DNA of 64,000 nucleotides, from assembly GCF_002217945.1 (NCBI RefSeq), contig NZ_BCMG01000012.1:1-64000 (forward strand), read 5' to 3'. Numbering within the stretch: the first letter of the stretch is position 1; each line of letters begins with the position of its first letter. The notes beneath the pieces were generated by a model. It was not told where the DNA came from, made no database searches, and was given only the letters and a program-made list of their open reading frames with translations. Source of the stretch: Secundilactobacillus silagei JCM 19001 (GTDB lineage Bacteria; Bacillota; Bacilli; Lactobacillales; Lactobacillaceae). Both the position numbers and the translations under genes were made by a program. Shown here one piece after another: positions 1 to 7,993 of this stretch.

Positions 1-57
1 CGGATCCACCGAGGGTTCAAAGGACTCCAGGACACCTTGGAAGCATCATTTATTTAA
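1..57 (+). pseudogene. IS256-family transposase, C-terminal remnant
   Basis: The first 18 codons read RIHRGFKGLQDTLEASFI and then stop. The last residues of the complete IS256-type transposase encoded at 8045-9217 are RVHRGFKPIQDTLESMY, so this is the 3' tip of a related but distinct IS256-family transposase that enters from outside the window. It lies directly against the truncated 5' end of the following helicase-like gene, so it marks an insertion or deletion junction. Whether the element upstream of the window is complete cannot be seen. Confidence 0.75.
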
Positions 58-62
58 GTTAG

Positions 63-1280
63 ATACATATTATATGTACGAAGGCATTTCATTTACACAA
101 GATTCTTGACGCTACCCAAAATTTTGTAATTAATGGTGATGCTGGTACTGGTAAGACAGTATTATTAACGCACTTAATCGCAAGAATTTTGAACCAAGAA
201 CCAGACTTTAATATCGGTGTTGTCGTACAACCAAATTGGGAAAAAACGGGTAAAGAAATTTTTAGGGTTTATGGAATGAATAAGCGTAATTTAACGGTTA
301 CGACTTCAACTAAAATGATAAAAAGTGGTAAAAAGTATGATGTCGTTGTGGTTGATGAATCGCATAAGTTATCGCGTAGGTATGGGAAGCAGCATCCGTC
401 CTTTAATGCTGTTTATAAAATTAATGGATTTGAAAAATGTCAATCACATTTAGAGATTTTAAAGGCTCTCGGTAAGCAAATTATATTGATGTATGATGTT
501 TTACAAGCAATTCGTCCAGCTAATGTAACTAGAAAACAATTCCATCAACTGACTTCAGAATTTGAACAGCGATATTTAACTACTCAATTTAGAATTCAAG
601 CACCAAAAGGGAAAAAATATACTTCGGATGATTATATCAATGGTATTAAATATCTTCTCTATAAAGATACAGGATTGTTAAAATATACAAATTTTGATTC
701 TAACTTTAATCGTGATGTATTTAAAGACAGTACGCCTGATGCTTATTTTGGTTACTTTACCGAACAACCATTACATAACCTGATTGATTGGGTTGAGGAA
801 GATCGAAATTTTCATCCAGAACATGTTAACCGAGTTTTAGCAGGATTAGTTGAGCCTTGGCAACAAAAAGATGGTAAAGATAAAAGTATTATGCATTGGC
901 ATGAAGGAGATATTTATAGAAGATGGAATTCTAGTCAGGAAAATTGGATTAATTCTAAGGATGAGGATGCTGAAGATCAAATTGGGTCAGTTTTTGCAGT
1001 GCAGGGAATTGATTTAAACAAAGTAGGCGTTTTGATTGGTAATGATCTTCAAGTAGACCCAAATGGTCATCTATTTGGTAATCCTGAGCACTTTTTTAAT
1101 ACAAATGGGAAATTTACTAAGACGGACTTTAAGGCTCCTAAAAATCGTAAGGAATTTACTTTCTTTGTACTCAACATCTATTATGTTTTGTTGACACGGG
1201 GAATTGATGGCATCCGTTTAGGCTTTTGGAAAAACAATGAATTTAAAATGTATATGGAGGAGACGTTGGATATAATTTAA
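63..1280 (+). pseudogene. DUF2075-type DNA/RNA helicase-like ATPase, 5'-truncated
   Basis: The open frame runs back to a stop at 60-62 without an ATG, and begins in mid-domain with HKILDATQNFVINGDAGTGKT, a Walker A motif (GDAGTGKT, about 135-158). A Walker B-like VVVVDESHKL follows, then the Q-F-R box (TTQFRIQ), VQGIDLNKVGVLIG and the C-terminal LLTRG motif, in the order usual for DUF2075 (superfamily 1 helicase-like ATPases). The N-terminal half of the family is missing and is replaced by the IS256 remnant. An internal TTG at 189 could start translation but would exclude Walker A, so the product is very probably non-functional. Confidence 0.75.
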
Positions 1281-1427
1281 GCTTTAATAATAAGTACAAG
1301 AAGCTTGTTGTTACGAGGAAAGATAGTACGACTCCCCCGTACCTAACGAAATAAAAAGACTTTTTACTGATCAATAGCCAGCGCATAGCAATATACACAA
1401 CATCCTGAAATAAATTTTTGCTGGAAT

Positions 1428-1474
1428 AAAAAGAACGACCTAGTATTCTTAAAGAGTATTAAATCGTTCTTTTT
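1428..1474. terminator. Bidirectional terminator
   Basis: Arms AAAAAGAACGA (1428-1438) and TCGTTCTTTTT (1464-1474) form an A/T-flanked hairpin between the convergent helicase remnant and the secreted-protein gene on the minus strand, so it can serve both. Confidence 0.75.
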
Positions 1475-1496
1475 AATTAAATGTGTAAATTAATAG

Positions 1497-2492
1497 TTAT
1501 TTGTTAGTTGGATTAAATTGTTTTTGTAGCTCATTCATTTGATTGATATCCTGTTGAAGTTCACTTTTTGCAGTACGGTACTCATTTTCGTAGTTAGGAT
1601 CATTTTTAACTGTTTGTCTAGCTTTTTCGACTAAGCTATCGTGTTGCTGTGTTTCATTAAGTTCAGTTGTGATATTGTCAACCAAATCATCAGCAAGCAT
1701 ACGTTCGTTTAAGGTTGAAGTTTTTGATGAATCAAGACTGTCCCTATCAGTTTGAGCTTTTTTTAATTGAGCATTCATGTTTTGATAGTATAAAGCACTT
1801 TCTGTAGCTGTTTCAGTAGCTGTATCAAGTGTTCCTTTCATACTGTTCACTTTAGACAGTAGAGAGTTAATCGTTTCTCCTAACTGACTAATTTGATGTT
1901 TAAGTTGTTCATTTTTACTTTGAGTGGAATCACTAGTTGAAGCAGAATCAGTGTTAGAAGATGAGTTGATTGATTGGGCAGTTGAGAATGTTGTACTGCT
2001 GGTATTAGTGGTACTAGAAGAGGTGGCTGAGCTTGATACAGTAGGTGTGCTGTTTGTAACACTATTGATTTGATTATTACTTGATGATGGTTGATTAGAG
2101 GTAATATTATTTGCATTAGTTGTAGAGGTGTTACTTGTAGTATTTTTTACATTGTTTGATGATGATGCTGGGATTTTAGCACTTTTAACATACGTGGTTG
2201 TTGTCTTATATCCCTTTTTAATAACAGTTAAACGATATTTCCAATTAGCATGCAGCTTATGTTTTAATTTTAAGCTGAATTGACCTTTGCTATTGGCTTT
2301 TCCATAAGCATAAGTAGTGTGATAGCGGCTAAGCTTGATGGTAGCCAGTTTTGTGGCTGATCCTTTCACATATGTACTTTTGCTAGTTAATTTAGCAAAT
2401 TTAACACTTGTACTTCTAACATTAGCTTGAGCAATTCCGCTAACTAGAAAAATACTAGCAGCGGTGGCAATGGTGACAACGGATTTATTCAT
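1497..2492 (-). CDS. Secreted protein, Ig-like domain plus Ser/Thr-rich linker and coiled coil
   Basis: 331 residues. Residues 1-23 are a signal peptide ending near AQA. Residues 25-105 are beta-rich with Lys/Tyr-containing segments (SKSTYVKGSATKLATIKLS, then YRLTVIKKGYKTTTTYV), which resembles bacterial Ig-like adhesin modules. Residues 107-195 are almost purely Ser/Thr/Asn, a typical surface spacer. Residues 195-331 are predicted helical (LKHQISQLGETINSLLSKVNSMKG). No LPXTG motif is present, so it is secreted or non-covalently attached. The ATG is preceded by GGGAG. The family is not recognised and the role is unknown. Confidence 0.7.
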   Translation of the reverse strand: MNKSVVTIATAASIFLVSGIAQANVRSTSVKFAKLTSKSTYVKGSATKLATIKLSRYHTTYAYGKANSKGQFSLKLKHKLHANWKYRLTVIKKGYKTTTTYVKSAKIPASSSNNVKNTTSNTSTTNANNITSNQPSSSNNQINSVTNSTPTVSSSATSSSTTNTSSTTFSTAQSINSSSNTDSASTSDSTQSKNEQLKHQISQLGETINSLLSKVNSMKGTLDTATETATESALYYQNMNAQLKKAQTDRDSLDSSKTSTLNERMLADDLVDNITTELNETQQHDSLVEKARQTVKNDPNYENEYRTAKSELQQDINQMNELQKQFNPTNK

Positions 2493-3016
2493 AATTTCTC
2501 CCTTATGAAGTCTTTGATACTATTAATATAGTCCTACTTTTATTACTTGAATAGAGCATTTGGTAAATGGTTTTAAATGTATGCTGCTTTTGACATATAG
2601 GAGTAGGCAATATACTGTTTTATGACCTAATTCAAGTTTTAAATGGTCAAAAATACGGAATAAAATCAAGTTTTTATCAAAACACCTTTCAATGTGCTAT
2701 AAAGCCCGTTGTAAAGGCGCTTTTGATTTAAATATATTAGCTATATTTAATTGTGTTCTGTTCCATTATTGCCTTATCAAAAAAGTGATGTAATTATCTC
2801 CGTTGAGATTGATTACATCACTAATATTAGTAAGTTTGTGTATCAGCGAAAGAGGTGGAAGTTGGCTGTCTAGTAGGGGAGGACTGGATAGTTGAACAAA
2901 AGCACTGATACACGATTTGAATAGATGAAAAAATTTAATGGAAAGAAATAGAAAGTGAGAAAGTGAATTTATGTTTGCAAGTGATGCAAGCCGTTAATGC
3001 TTATTACAACGGTAAG
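2493..3016. other. Intergenic region without a supported gene
   Basis: It contains the promoter side of the upstream minus-strand gene, a terminator (2779-2821) and a long-range inverted repeat GTGTATCAG (2838-2846) / CTGATACAC (2905-2913). No convincing coding frame was seen on either strand. Confidence 0.5.
2779..2821 (-). terminator. Terminator for the matrixin gene
   Basis: GTGATGTAAT (2785-2794) pairs with ATTACATCAC (2812-2821). On the minus strand the stem is followed by a T run (plus-strand A run at 2779-2784). It lies about 200 bases after the metalloprotease stop. Confidence 0.7.
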
Positions 3017-3745
3017 TTATGCGGGGCGGGCAGTATCTACCGCTGTAAAATCAGAAACGGTTTTCACCTGGCAAAACGCATTCACTGAATCAGCCTGGAG
3101 AACGGCTTTTTTGGGGACAATTGGCTCGAAAAAGGTTTGCTGTAAAATTGGGGCATTAGTTGTAGTGTCATTAGCGATCAACGTGTGATAGTCTTTTTCC
3201 ACCGCTGCTATATCGACTGGTTGGATGGATAAGTAGCGGTTTTTATAATACATCACACTTTTTTGCGAGGGGTTATGCAATAAGCCCATCGTATGACCGA
3301 GCTCATGTTCTGCCACGTTGGTTTTCTCGGCATTGGTGTAACGGTATTTGTTTAGGATGCCCGTATTGAGCCGAGTTTGAGCTGACAGCAGTTGGGTACC
3401 AGTATAGTTGGAATAAGTGATACCAGCGATCGTACTGTAGGCTGGTGCCAAACTTGAAAAACTATCAGCTTGAATAGTGCCACCAGTAGAAACAAGTTTA
3501 AAATCAAAGGCATGAGTAGCGTTCCACTTCTTAATAGCGGCGTCCCAAATGGACTTGGTTGAGGTAGTTTTAACTTGAATCGTGGCACTAGGAGATTCGT
3601 ATCGATAGGAGCTATACGGGGTCGCAGAGATGGTTTGAGCACGAATAGAATGACTTAGGAATCCGAAACCTAGCATGGTTGTCAGGATGACAATGGCAGC
3701 CATGCTTAAAACATAGTGAATGAAGCCATCTTTAGTTTTTTTCAT
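3017..3745 (-). CDS. Matrixin-type zinc metalloprotease, secreted or membrane-anchored
   Basis: 242 residues. An N-terminal hydrophobic segment (about 10-36) acts as a signal peptide or anchor. The catalytic domain contains the metzincin motif HELGHTMGLLH (three Zn-binding His and the catalytic Glu) and a downstream Met-turn, SVMYY, as in matrixins (M10A). About 45 residues after the Met-turn (NAPILQQTFFEPIVPKK) have no recognised domain and may be an extension. A paralogue with the same active-site block lies at 39107-39796. The substrate is unknown. ATG with GGAGG just upstream. Confidence 0.85.
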   Translation of the reverse strand: MKKTKDGFIHYVLSMAAIVILTTMLGFGFLSHSIRAQTISATPYSSYRYESPSATIQVKTTSTKSIWDAAIKKWNATHAFDFKLVSTGGTIQADSFSSLAPAYSTIAGITYSNYTGTQLLSAQTRLNTGILNKYRYTNAEKTNVAEHELGHTMGLLHNPSQKSVMYYKNRYLSIQPVDIAAVEKDYHTLIANDTTTNAPILQQTFFEPIVPKKAVLQADSVNAFCQVKTVSDFTAVDTARPA

Positions 3746-4242
3746 TGCTACTCCTCCAAAGTAAACACATCAAAAAAATAAATTAGTTAATGGCATATAC
3801 AAGCTGTGATAATGGGATGAGTATAGCACCGGCAAAAATACAGCTCCAAGAAAAAGACTTATCTTTACACAAATAAAACATAAATGTGAAAAGACCAAGA
3901 AAATGTTCTAACAAGCCTGTGCGTAGGGCGTTTTATGCTCAGAAAAATTGACCTTTAGAGATAAAAAAGAGCTTCTCATAATGAGGAGCTCCGTGACTTT
4001 GAGGTGATGCCAAAAAAGTCACCCTGATAACTTTAGCTGGTTTAGATATCTTGATTGTACCACGGTTAAAGCTTGAAGGCTGGATTGAAAAAAAGAGTGA
4101 AAAAACTGGTGTTAATAAAGCGTACGTTCAGTGAACGATTTATTTTAACCAATTATGTAAAACTATTTCGTTGAATTAACTATTAGTTTAAGGCCTAACG
4201 AGTATAATTAAACTCATATTAAAATAATAAGAGGTAGAGAAA
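3746..4242. other. Intergenic region
   Basis: Apart from the candidate minus-strand RNA at 3963-4053 and the promoter regions of the two divergent flanking genes, nothing coding was found here. Confidence 0.5.
3963..4053 (-). ncRNA. Candidate small RNA with extended -10 promoter and strong terminator
   Basis: On the minus strand an extended -10 (TGG TACAAT, -10 at 4059-4054) is followed by about 90 nt. These contain a stem GTGACTT (4022-4016) / AAGTCAC (3999-3993) and end in a 10-bp hairpin (3991-3969) with a six-T tail. No peptide is visible in it. It resembles short antitoxin-type RNAs in layout, but no toxin frame is adjacent, so it is an orphan candidate. Confidence 0.4.
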
Positions 4243-5349
4243 TTGGATTTCTTAGGTAAGACAGTGGTTTTAGGGTTATCGATTACATGTTTAGGGGTTG
4301 TTGGGAATAGTCAAACAGCAAAAGCGTCAACAGTAAAAGTAATACAATATAAGAACTTGAAGGCTGCTCAATATAAGGTAGTTAAAGATGCTAAGGGTTA
4401 CTTGTACAAGACTGCAACACTAAAGACTAAAGTACATAGCATTAAGAGTTATTCAAAAACAAAGTTTGCTGTGTCTAAAGAGGCCATTGTAAGACAGCAT
4501 AATGGTAAAAAGGCTGTATATTATCAGGTTAAAAGTAGCAAGGTTTCAGGGTGGTTCTGGCACGGTTATTTAGTCAAGGTAGCGTCTAAAAAGCCTACAA
4601 TGACTCAGACTGCGGCTCAGCAACAACAAATTACTAATTTACAACAACAGATAAGTGATTTAAAACAGCAATTAAGCGATTTAAAGACTCAAAATTCTAA
4701 TTCTACAACCACAACACCAGTTTCCACATCAACTGATGTTTCAGCACAGATTGCTAGTTTACAAAACCAATTAAACACTCTTAAGAGTGTTGGAACTGCT
4801 TCTGTTTCAAAATCAACTACCATGGGGAGCACCGGTGATGATACAACTAACCCAGATGATATTGCTAAAATGGCAACCACCGATGATGTGTTTAACGGAA
4901 CACCTACGGAATATTATGTAGAGAATGGAGACACGATCTATTTGTATCCAGATAATCATGGTGATGGATATCCCACTATTATTGGCAATAATGATGGTTT
5001 ACACTCTAGTGACTATTTAAAAACTTTACAAACTTATTCTGAAACCTCCACAAATAACTACGGTACTTTTTGGCTCACAGGGGGATATGTTCCTGTAGAG
5101 TATAAAGGGCAAAAAGGTTATGTAGATCCAGGGCATATATCTATTGTTCCTGTAAACAAGCCCTTTTATCAATTGGGAAATAGACCAGATGATGCTGGTT
5201 ATGGCAATGTGGCACCTACAGACACAAAAGTTAAATTTACCAATTCGCTGGTAGATGGTGCTACTTGGACGCAGTATAGTAAAGACGTAAAAAATGGTAA
5301 TACAATTAGATGGTATTACAATGCTACTACAAAGACTTGGAAAAATTAG
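4243..5349 (+). CDS. Secreted protein with SH3-like module, coiled coil and C-terminal domain
   Basis: 368 residues from a TTG start chosen because GAGGTAGAG lies just upstream. A hydrophobic N-terminus (FLGKTVVLGLSITCLGVVG) ends in a signal-peptidase-like AKAS. Residues 30-120 carry the pattern YLYKTATLKTKVHSIKSY...VYYQVKSSKVSGWFWHGYL, typical of the bacterial SH3/GW-like modules that bind lactobacillar cell walls. Residues 125-190 form a Gln/Leu heptad coiled coil (QQQITNLQQQISDLKQQL). The C-terminal 150 residues are unrecognised and rich in Tyr, Asn and Gly. Probably a surface protein attached non-covalently. Confidence 0.7.
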   Translation: MDFLGKTVVLGLSITCLGVVGNSQTAKASTVKVIQYKNLKAAQYKVVKDAKGYLYKTATLKTKVHSIKSYSKTKFAVSKEAIVRQHNGKKAVYYQVKSSKVSGWFWHGYLVKVASKKPTMTQTAAQQQQITNLQQQISDLKQQLSDLKTQNSNSTTTTPVSTSTDVSAQIASLQNQLNTLKSVGTASVSKSTTMGSTGDDTTNPDDIAKMATTDDVFNGTPTEYYVENGDTIYLYPDNHGDGYPTIIGNNDGLHSSDYLKTLQTYSETSTNNYGTFWLTGGYVPVEYKGQKGYVDPGHISIVPVNKPFYQLGNRPDDAGYGNVAPTDTKVKFTNSLVDGATWTQYSKDVKNGNTIRWYYNATTKTWKN

Positions 5350-5360
5350 AACGATTAGAG

Positions 5361-5393
5361 TAAAAGCGATGTTTAACGACACCGCTTTTTTTG
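5361..5393 (+). terminator. Rho-independent terminator
   Basis: AAAGCGATGT and ACACCGCTTT pair around TTAACG and are followed by a T run, about 12 bases after the stop of the secreted SH3-like gene. Confidence 0.75.
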
Positions 5394-5646
5394 TTCTAAT
5401 TGTATTTAGAAATATGAAGACTAATTGGGGACAGCATGTTTTAAAGATAGGTGTTAAATCTTTTTATAAAGTTATGATGCCTGTTATTAAAATATAGTTC
5501 CATTGCGAAATTACATGGTTATCTTTGACACCTTGTTTTCTACAATTATTTTGATTTAGGATAGTAATTATAAATGGAATAATTTTTCTAAAAGACTGAA
5601 TAGTAAATTAATAATTAAGCTAATTGAAGTAAGTGGATTAAACATA
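5394..5646. other. AT-rich intergenic stretch
   Basis: No gene, repeat or hairpin that can be supported. It separates the secreted-protein gene from the promoter of the restriction-modification operon. Confidence 0.5.
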
Positions 5647-5675
5647 TTGCATTGCAACATGTTTATTGATATAAT
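5647..5675 (+). promoter_or_regulatory. Promoter of the restriction-modification operon
   Basis: TTGCAT (5647-5652), a 17-base spacer, then TATAAT (5670-5675). The -35 overlaps the near-palindrome TTGCATTGCAA (5647-5657), which could be an operator. No GACT-AGTC C-box typical of PvuII-type controller genes was found. Confidence 0.6.
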
Positions 5676-5711
5676 ATATGTATCATATTTCAAAGGGGGC
5701 ATATTAGAATC

Positions 5712-5939
5712 ATGGTTGAATGGTATACATTTAGTACGGCTAGTAAAAGAATAAATAAAAATAGAAATTATTTTATTAATAGATATAGAAAAAGTCCAGA
5801 ATATTTTGAGCCCGATACTATTAAAATTTTAGATGGAATTAAATTTATAAGTGATGATGGTATTGAACATGTTTTGAACAAAATAAAAAAAATGGCCGCC
5901 CACGTAAGCAGCAATAGTGCTTTTGTGGTGAACTATTGA
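5712..5939 (+). CDS. Small helix-turn-helix-like protein upstream of the PvuII-like system
   Basis: 75 residues, basic. The N-terminus (STASKRINKNRNYFINRYRKSP) looks like a short recognition-helix region, followed by a segment FISDDGIEHVLNKIKK. This is not the XRE-type fold of known PvuII/BamHI controller (C) proteins, which carry a Q-E-x-L-A HTH signature. Its position between a good promoter and the methyltransferase suggests a regulatory role, but that is inference. A GGGGG box lies 12 bases before the ATG. The gene could also be an unrelated phage-type excisionase/HTH protein. Confidence 0.55.
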   Translation: MVEWYTFSTASKRINKNRNYFINRYRKSPEYFEPDTIKILDGIKFISDDGIEHVLNKIKKMAAHVSSNSAFVVNY

Positions 5940-5962
5940 GTTGCAGCTCAATAATTACGGCC
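5893..5962 (+). other. Potentially structured end of the small gene and spacer before the methyltransferase
   Basis: GGCCG near 5893 can pair with CGGCC near 5958, enclosing an inner inverted repeat TATTGAG/CTCAATA. The structure covers the end of the 75-residue gene and the short spacer, and might tune methyltransferase expression. No T run follows, so it is not a standard terminator. Confidence 0.3.
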
Positions 5963-5997
5963 TATATTATTATACTTAGAATTGAGGATAAATTAAA

Positions 5998-6936
5998 TTG
6001 AAAATTGCATATAAGACAAATTTAGGTAAGGCATATATAGGTGATTCGCTAGATTTATTAAAGCAATTACCTGAAAAAAGCGTTAATTTAGTTGTAACAT
6101 CACCACCATTCGCACTATTAAGACAAAAAGAATATGGGAATAAAAATGGCGAAGCGTATATAGAATGGCTTGCTAAATTTGCAAAATTGATTATGCCCGT
6201 TTTAACGGATGATGGTAGCTTTGTGATTGATTTGGGAGGAGCGTATCAAAAAGGAAAACCAATTAGGTCTTTGTATAATTATAAAGTACTAATTAAATTT
6301 TGTGATGAACTAGGATATAAACTGGCAGAAGAATTTTTCTGGGATAACCCATCCAAGTTACCTTCACCAATAGAATGGGTCAACAAAAGAAAAATACGTG
6401 CTAAAGATGCAGTAGACACTGTCTGGTGGTTTTCTAAAGGTGATTTTCCAAAAGCCGATGTTACCAAAGTGCTTGTACCGTATTCCGATAGAATGAAAAA
6501 GTTATTAAAGAGTAAAAAGCATTATTATGATCCTGCACTTCGTCCTTCAGGTCATAATATTTCAACTGGTTTTAATAAGGATAATGGTGGGGCACTTCCT
6601 TCAAATCTGCTAACAATTCCCAACTCAGAGAGTAATTCACATTATCTGCACTATACAAGAAAATTAGGAATAAAGGCGCATCCAGCTCGATTTCCAAGTA
6701 AATTACCAGAATTTTTTATTAAATACTTAACTGATCCTGGAGACGTTGTTGTAGATATTTTTTCTGGTTCAAATACAACTGGACAAGTTGCTGAGTCCTT
6801 AAATCGAAAGTGGATTTCTTGTGAACTAGAACCACAATATGTTGCTGCATCTGCATTCCGCTTTTTTGAGGATATAGATGATGGAAAGCAAGCATATGAT
6901 AATATTATGGATAGCAAAAGTATTACTATAAATTAA
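5998..6936 (+). CDS. PvuII-like N4-cytosine DNA methyltransferase
   Basis: 312 residues, TTG start with GAGG 10 bases upstream. The catalytic motif TSPPF (residues 34-38) comes first and the AdoMet-binding motif DIFSGSNTTG near residue 250 comes later, the permuted order of beta-class methyltransferases. Long blocks match my recollection of M.PvuII: SPIEWVNKRKIRAKDAV, PYSDRMKK, GIKAHPARFP, EYVAASAFRF. M.PvuII makes N4-methylcytosine in CAGCTG, so the same target is predicted here. The partner nuclease follows 43 bases downstream. It protects host DNA. CAGCTG sites exist in the window, for example 8039-8044 and 8254-8259. Confidence 0.9.
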   Translation: MKIAYKTNLGKAYIGDSLDLLKQLPEKSVNLVVTSPPFALLRQKEYGNKNGEAYIEWLAKFAKLIMPVLTDDGSFVIDLGGAYQKGKPIRSLYNYKVLIKFCDELGYKLAEEFFWDNPSKLPSPIEWVNKRKIRAKDAVDTVWWFSKGDFPKADVTKVLVPYSDRMKKLLKSKKHYYDPALRPSGHNISTGFNKDNGGALPSNLLTIPNSESNSHYLHYTRKLGIKAHPARFPSKLPEFFIKYLTDPGDVVVDIFSGSNTTGQVAESLNRKWISCELEPQYVAASAFRFFEDIDDGKQAYDNIMDSKSITIN

Positions 6937-6979
6937 ATTAATATGATAAGATTAATGTCATTAATATGGAGGTATATTG

Positions 6980-7531
6980 ATGACATTTTTTGATAGTTCC
7001 CATAAAAAAGAAATAGAAGGACTTAATAAGTTATGGGGAGCACTTGCAGACCTGGAAAAATTAGGAAAGCAAAAAGGAATTGACGATATTTTTCAAGATA
7101 ATGGTGCCAAAGTTTTACAGCAAGTAATTATTAGTGACTTATCATTTCTACCTGGTAGAGAGGGAAATGATGCAATTGATAAAAATAATGTAGAATGGGA
7201 GTTTAAGAGTCTAAATACTGAAACTACTGCCTCGGGATTCTCTACAGATCATCATGCAACGCATGAGCTATTACAACGATTTAACTCTGTGCCGTGGTTG
7301 TTTTCATTTTATGCTGGTATTCATTTACAAGAAATGTATGTTTTGTCACCTGGTGGGTTATCAAAATGGACAGAACATCAACGTAATCATTTAGATGAAA
7401 GAATAAGGGAAGGCAAAGGAAAATCTCTTAATAATCCTAAAATTCCGATAAAGTATGTTAAGAAACATGGAACTAAGATTTTTCCCTTCCCGCAATCACC
7501 AATTGATCCAGCAACCTTAGATGGAAAATAA
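6980..7531 (+). CDS. PvuII-like type II restriction endonuclease
   Basis: 183 residues. ATG at 6980 is preferred to the adjacent TTG at 6977 because GGAGG (6968-6972) is then 7 bases away. Blocks DIFQDNG, LPGREGND, EFKSLN, GFSTDHH, PWLFSFYAGI and NNPKIPIKYV closely follow R.PvuII (157 residues). The PD-(D/E)xK site maps to E61, D64, E74 and K76, corresponding to E55, D58, E68 and K70 of PvuII. The protein is about 25 residues longer, with extra sequence at both termini. Predicted cleavage is at CAGCTG. Genes are methyltransferase then nuclease in the same direction, unlike the divergent arrangement of the original PvuII locus. Confidence 0.92.
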   Translation: MTFFDSSHKKEIEGLNKLWGALADLEKLGKQKGIDDIFQDNGAKVLQQVIISDLSFLPGREGNDAIDKNNVEWEFKSLNTETTASGFSTDHHATHELLQRFNSVPWLFSFYAGIHLQEMYVLSPGGLSKWTEHQRNHLDERIREGKGKSLNNPKIPIKYVKKHGTKIFPFPQSPIDPATLDGK

Positions 7532-7570
7532 TGAAGTTTGCAAAACATTTTATATTGATTAGATTGATAA

Positions 7571-7608
7571 TAAAAAGCCGTTGCTCGAACTGAGTAACGG
7601 TATTTCAT
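7571..7608 (+). terminator. Terminator after the restriction nuclease
   Basis: CCGTTGCTC (7578-7586) pairs with GAGTAACGG (7592-7600), with an A run before it and a short interrupted T tract after it. Confidence 0.65.
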
Positions 7609-7993
7609 TGCCCTCATTAATATGATATTTACAGAAAACTTACAGAAAAAATATTGAATATATACGATCATAGCAACTAGTATAATTTAAAAAATGCTAT
7701 TGTTTCGGTGTTTTACTAATCTACACTAAACTAGCCGAATTACATTATTACCAATTAGAGTCCTCGGGGGGCGCAATATAGTGTTTACCGGTTCGTACGG
7801 TTGAGCAGAATGCTGATGTATCGGCATTCTGCTTTTTGTTTGGTGACAGAATTGGTGACTTTTTGAATCGTTTTCGGTAAATTTTCGGTAAATTATTAAA
7901 CTTTCAAAACTCAATGGAAGGATACTCCCATCTAAGACAATGTATAAAGAATTATTGAAACTAGTTAAAATTAGAATCGAATAAATCGTTCAG
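7609..7993. other. Non-coding stretch up to the IS256 element
   Basis: Holds a strong hairpin terminator (7804-7837) and a short tandem repeat of TTTTCGGTAAA (about 7870-7891). No supported gene. It is probably debris left next to the IS element. Confidence 0.45.
7804..7837 (+). terminator. Orphan terminator hairpin
   Basis: AGCAGAATGC (7804-7813) pairs with GCATTCTGCT (7824-7833), followed by five T. No complete gene precedes it, so its original gene has been lost. Confidence 0.65.

Noticed and set aside
5712-5939. Classical PvuII controller (C) protein
   Set aside because: The protein lacks the XRE-type helix-turn-helix and no C-box repeats were seen; kept as an unclassified small protein.
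7745-7775. 3' end of a tRNA gene or phage attachment site
   Set aside because: AGAGTCCTCGGGGGGCGCA looks slightly like a T-arm and acceptor end, but no complete cloverleaf can be built upstream.
7838-7882. C-terminus of a phage integrase (GDxxGD-like frame)
   Set aside because: Only a dozen codons in a low-complexity context, with no upstream integrase motifs.
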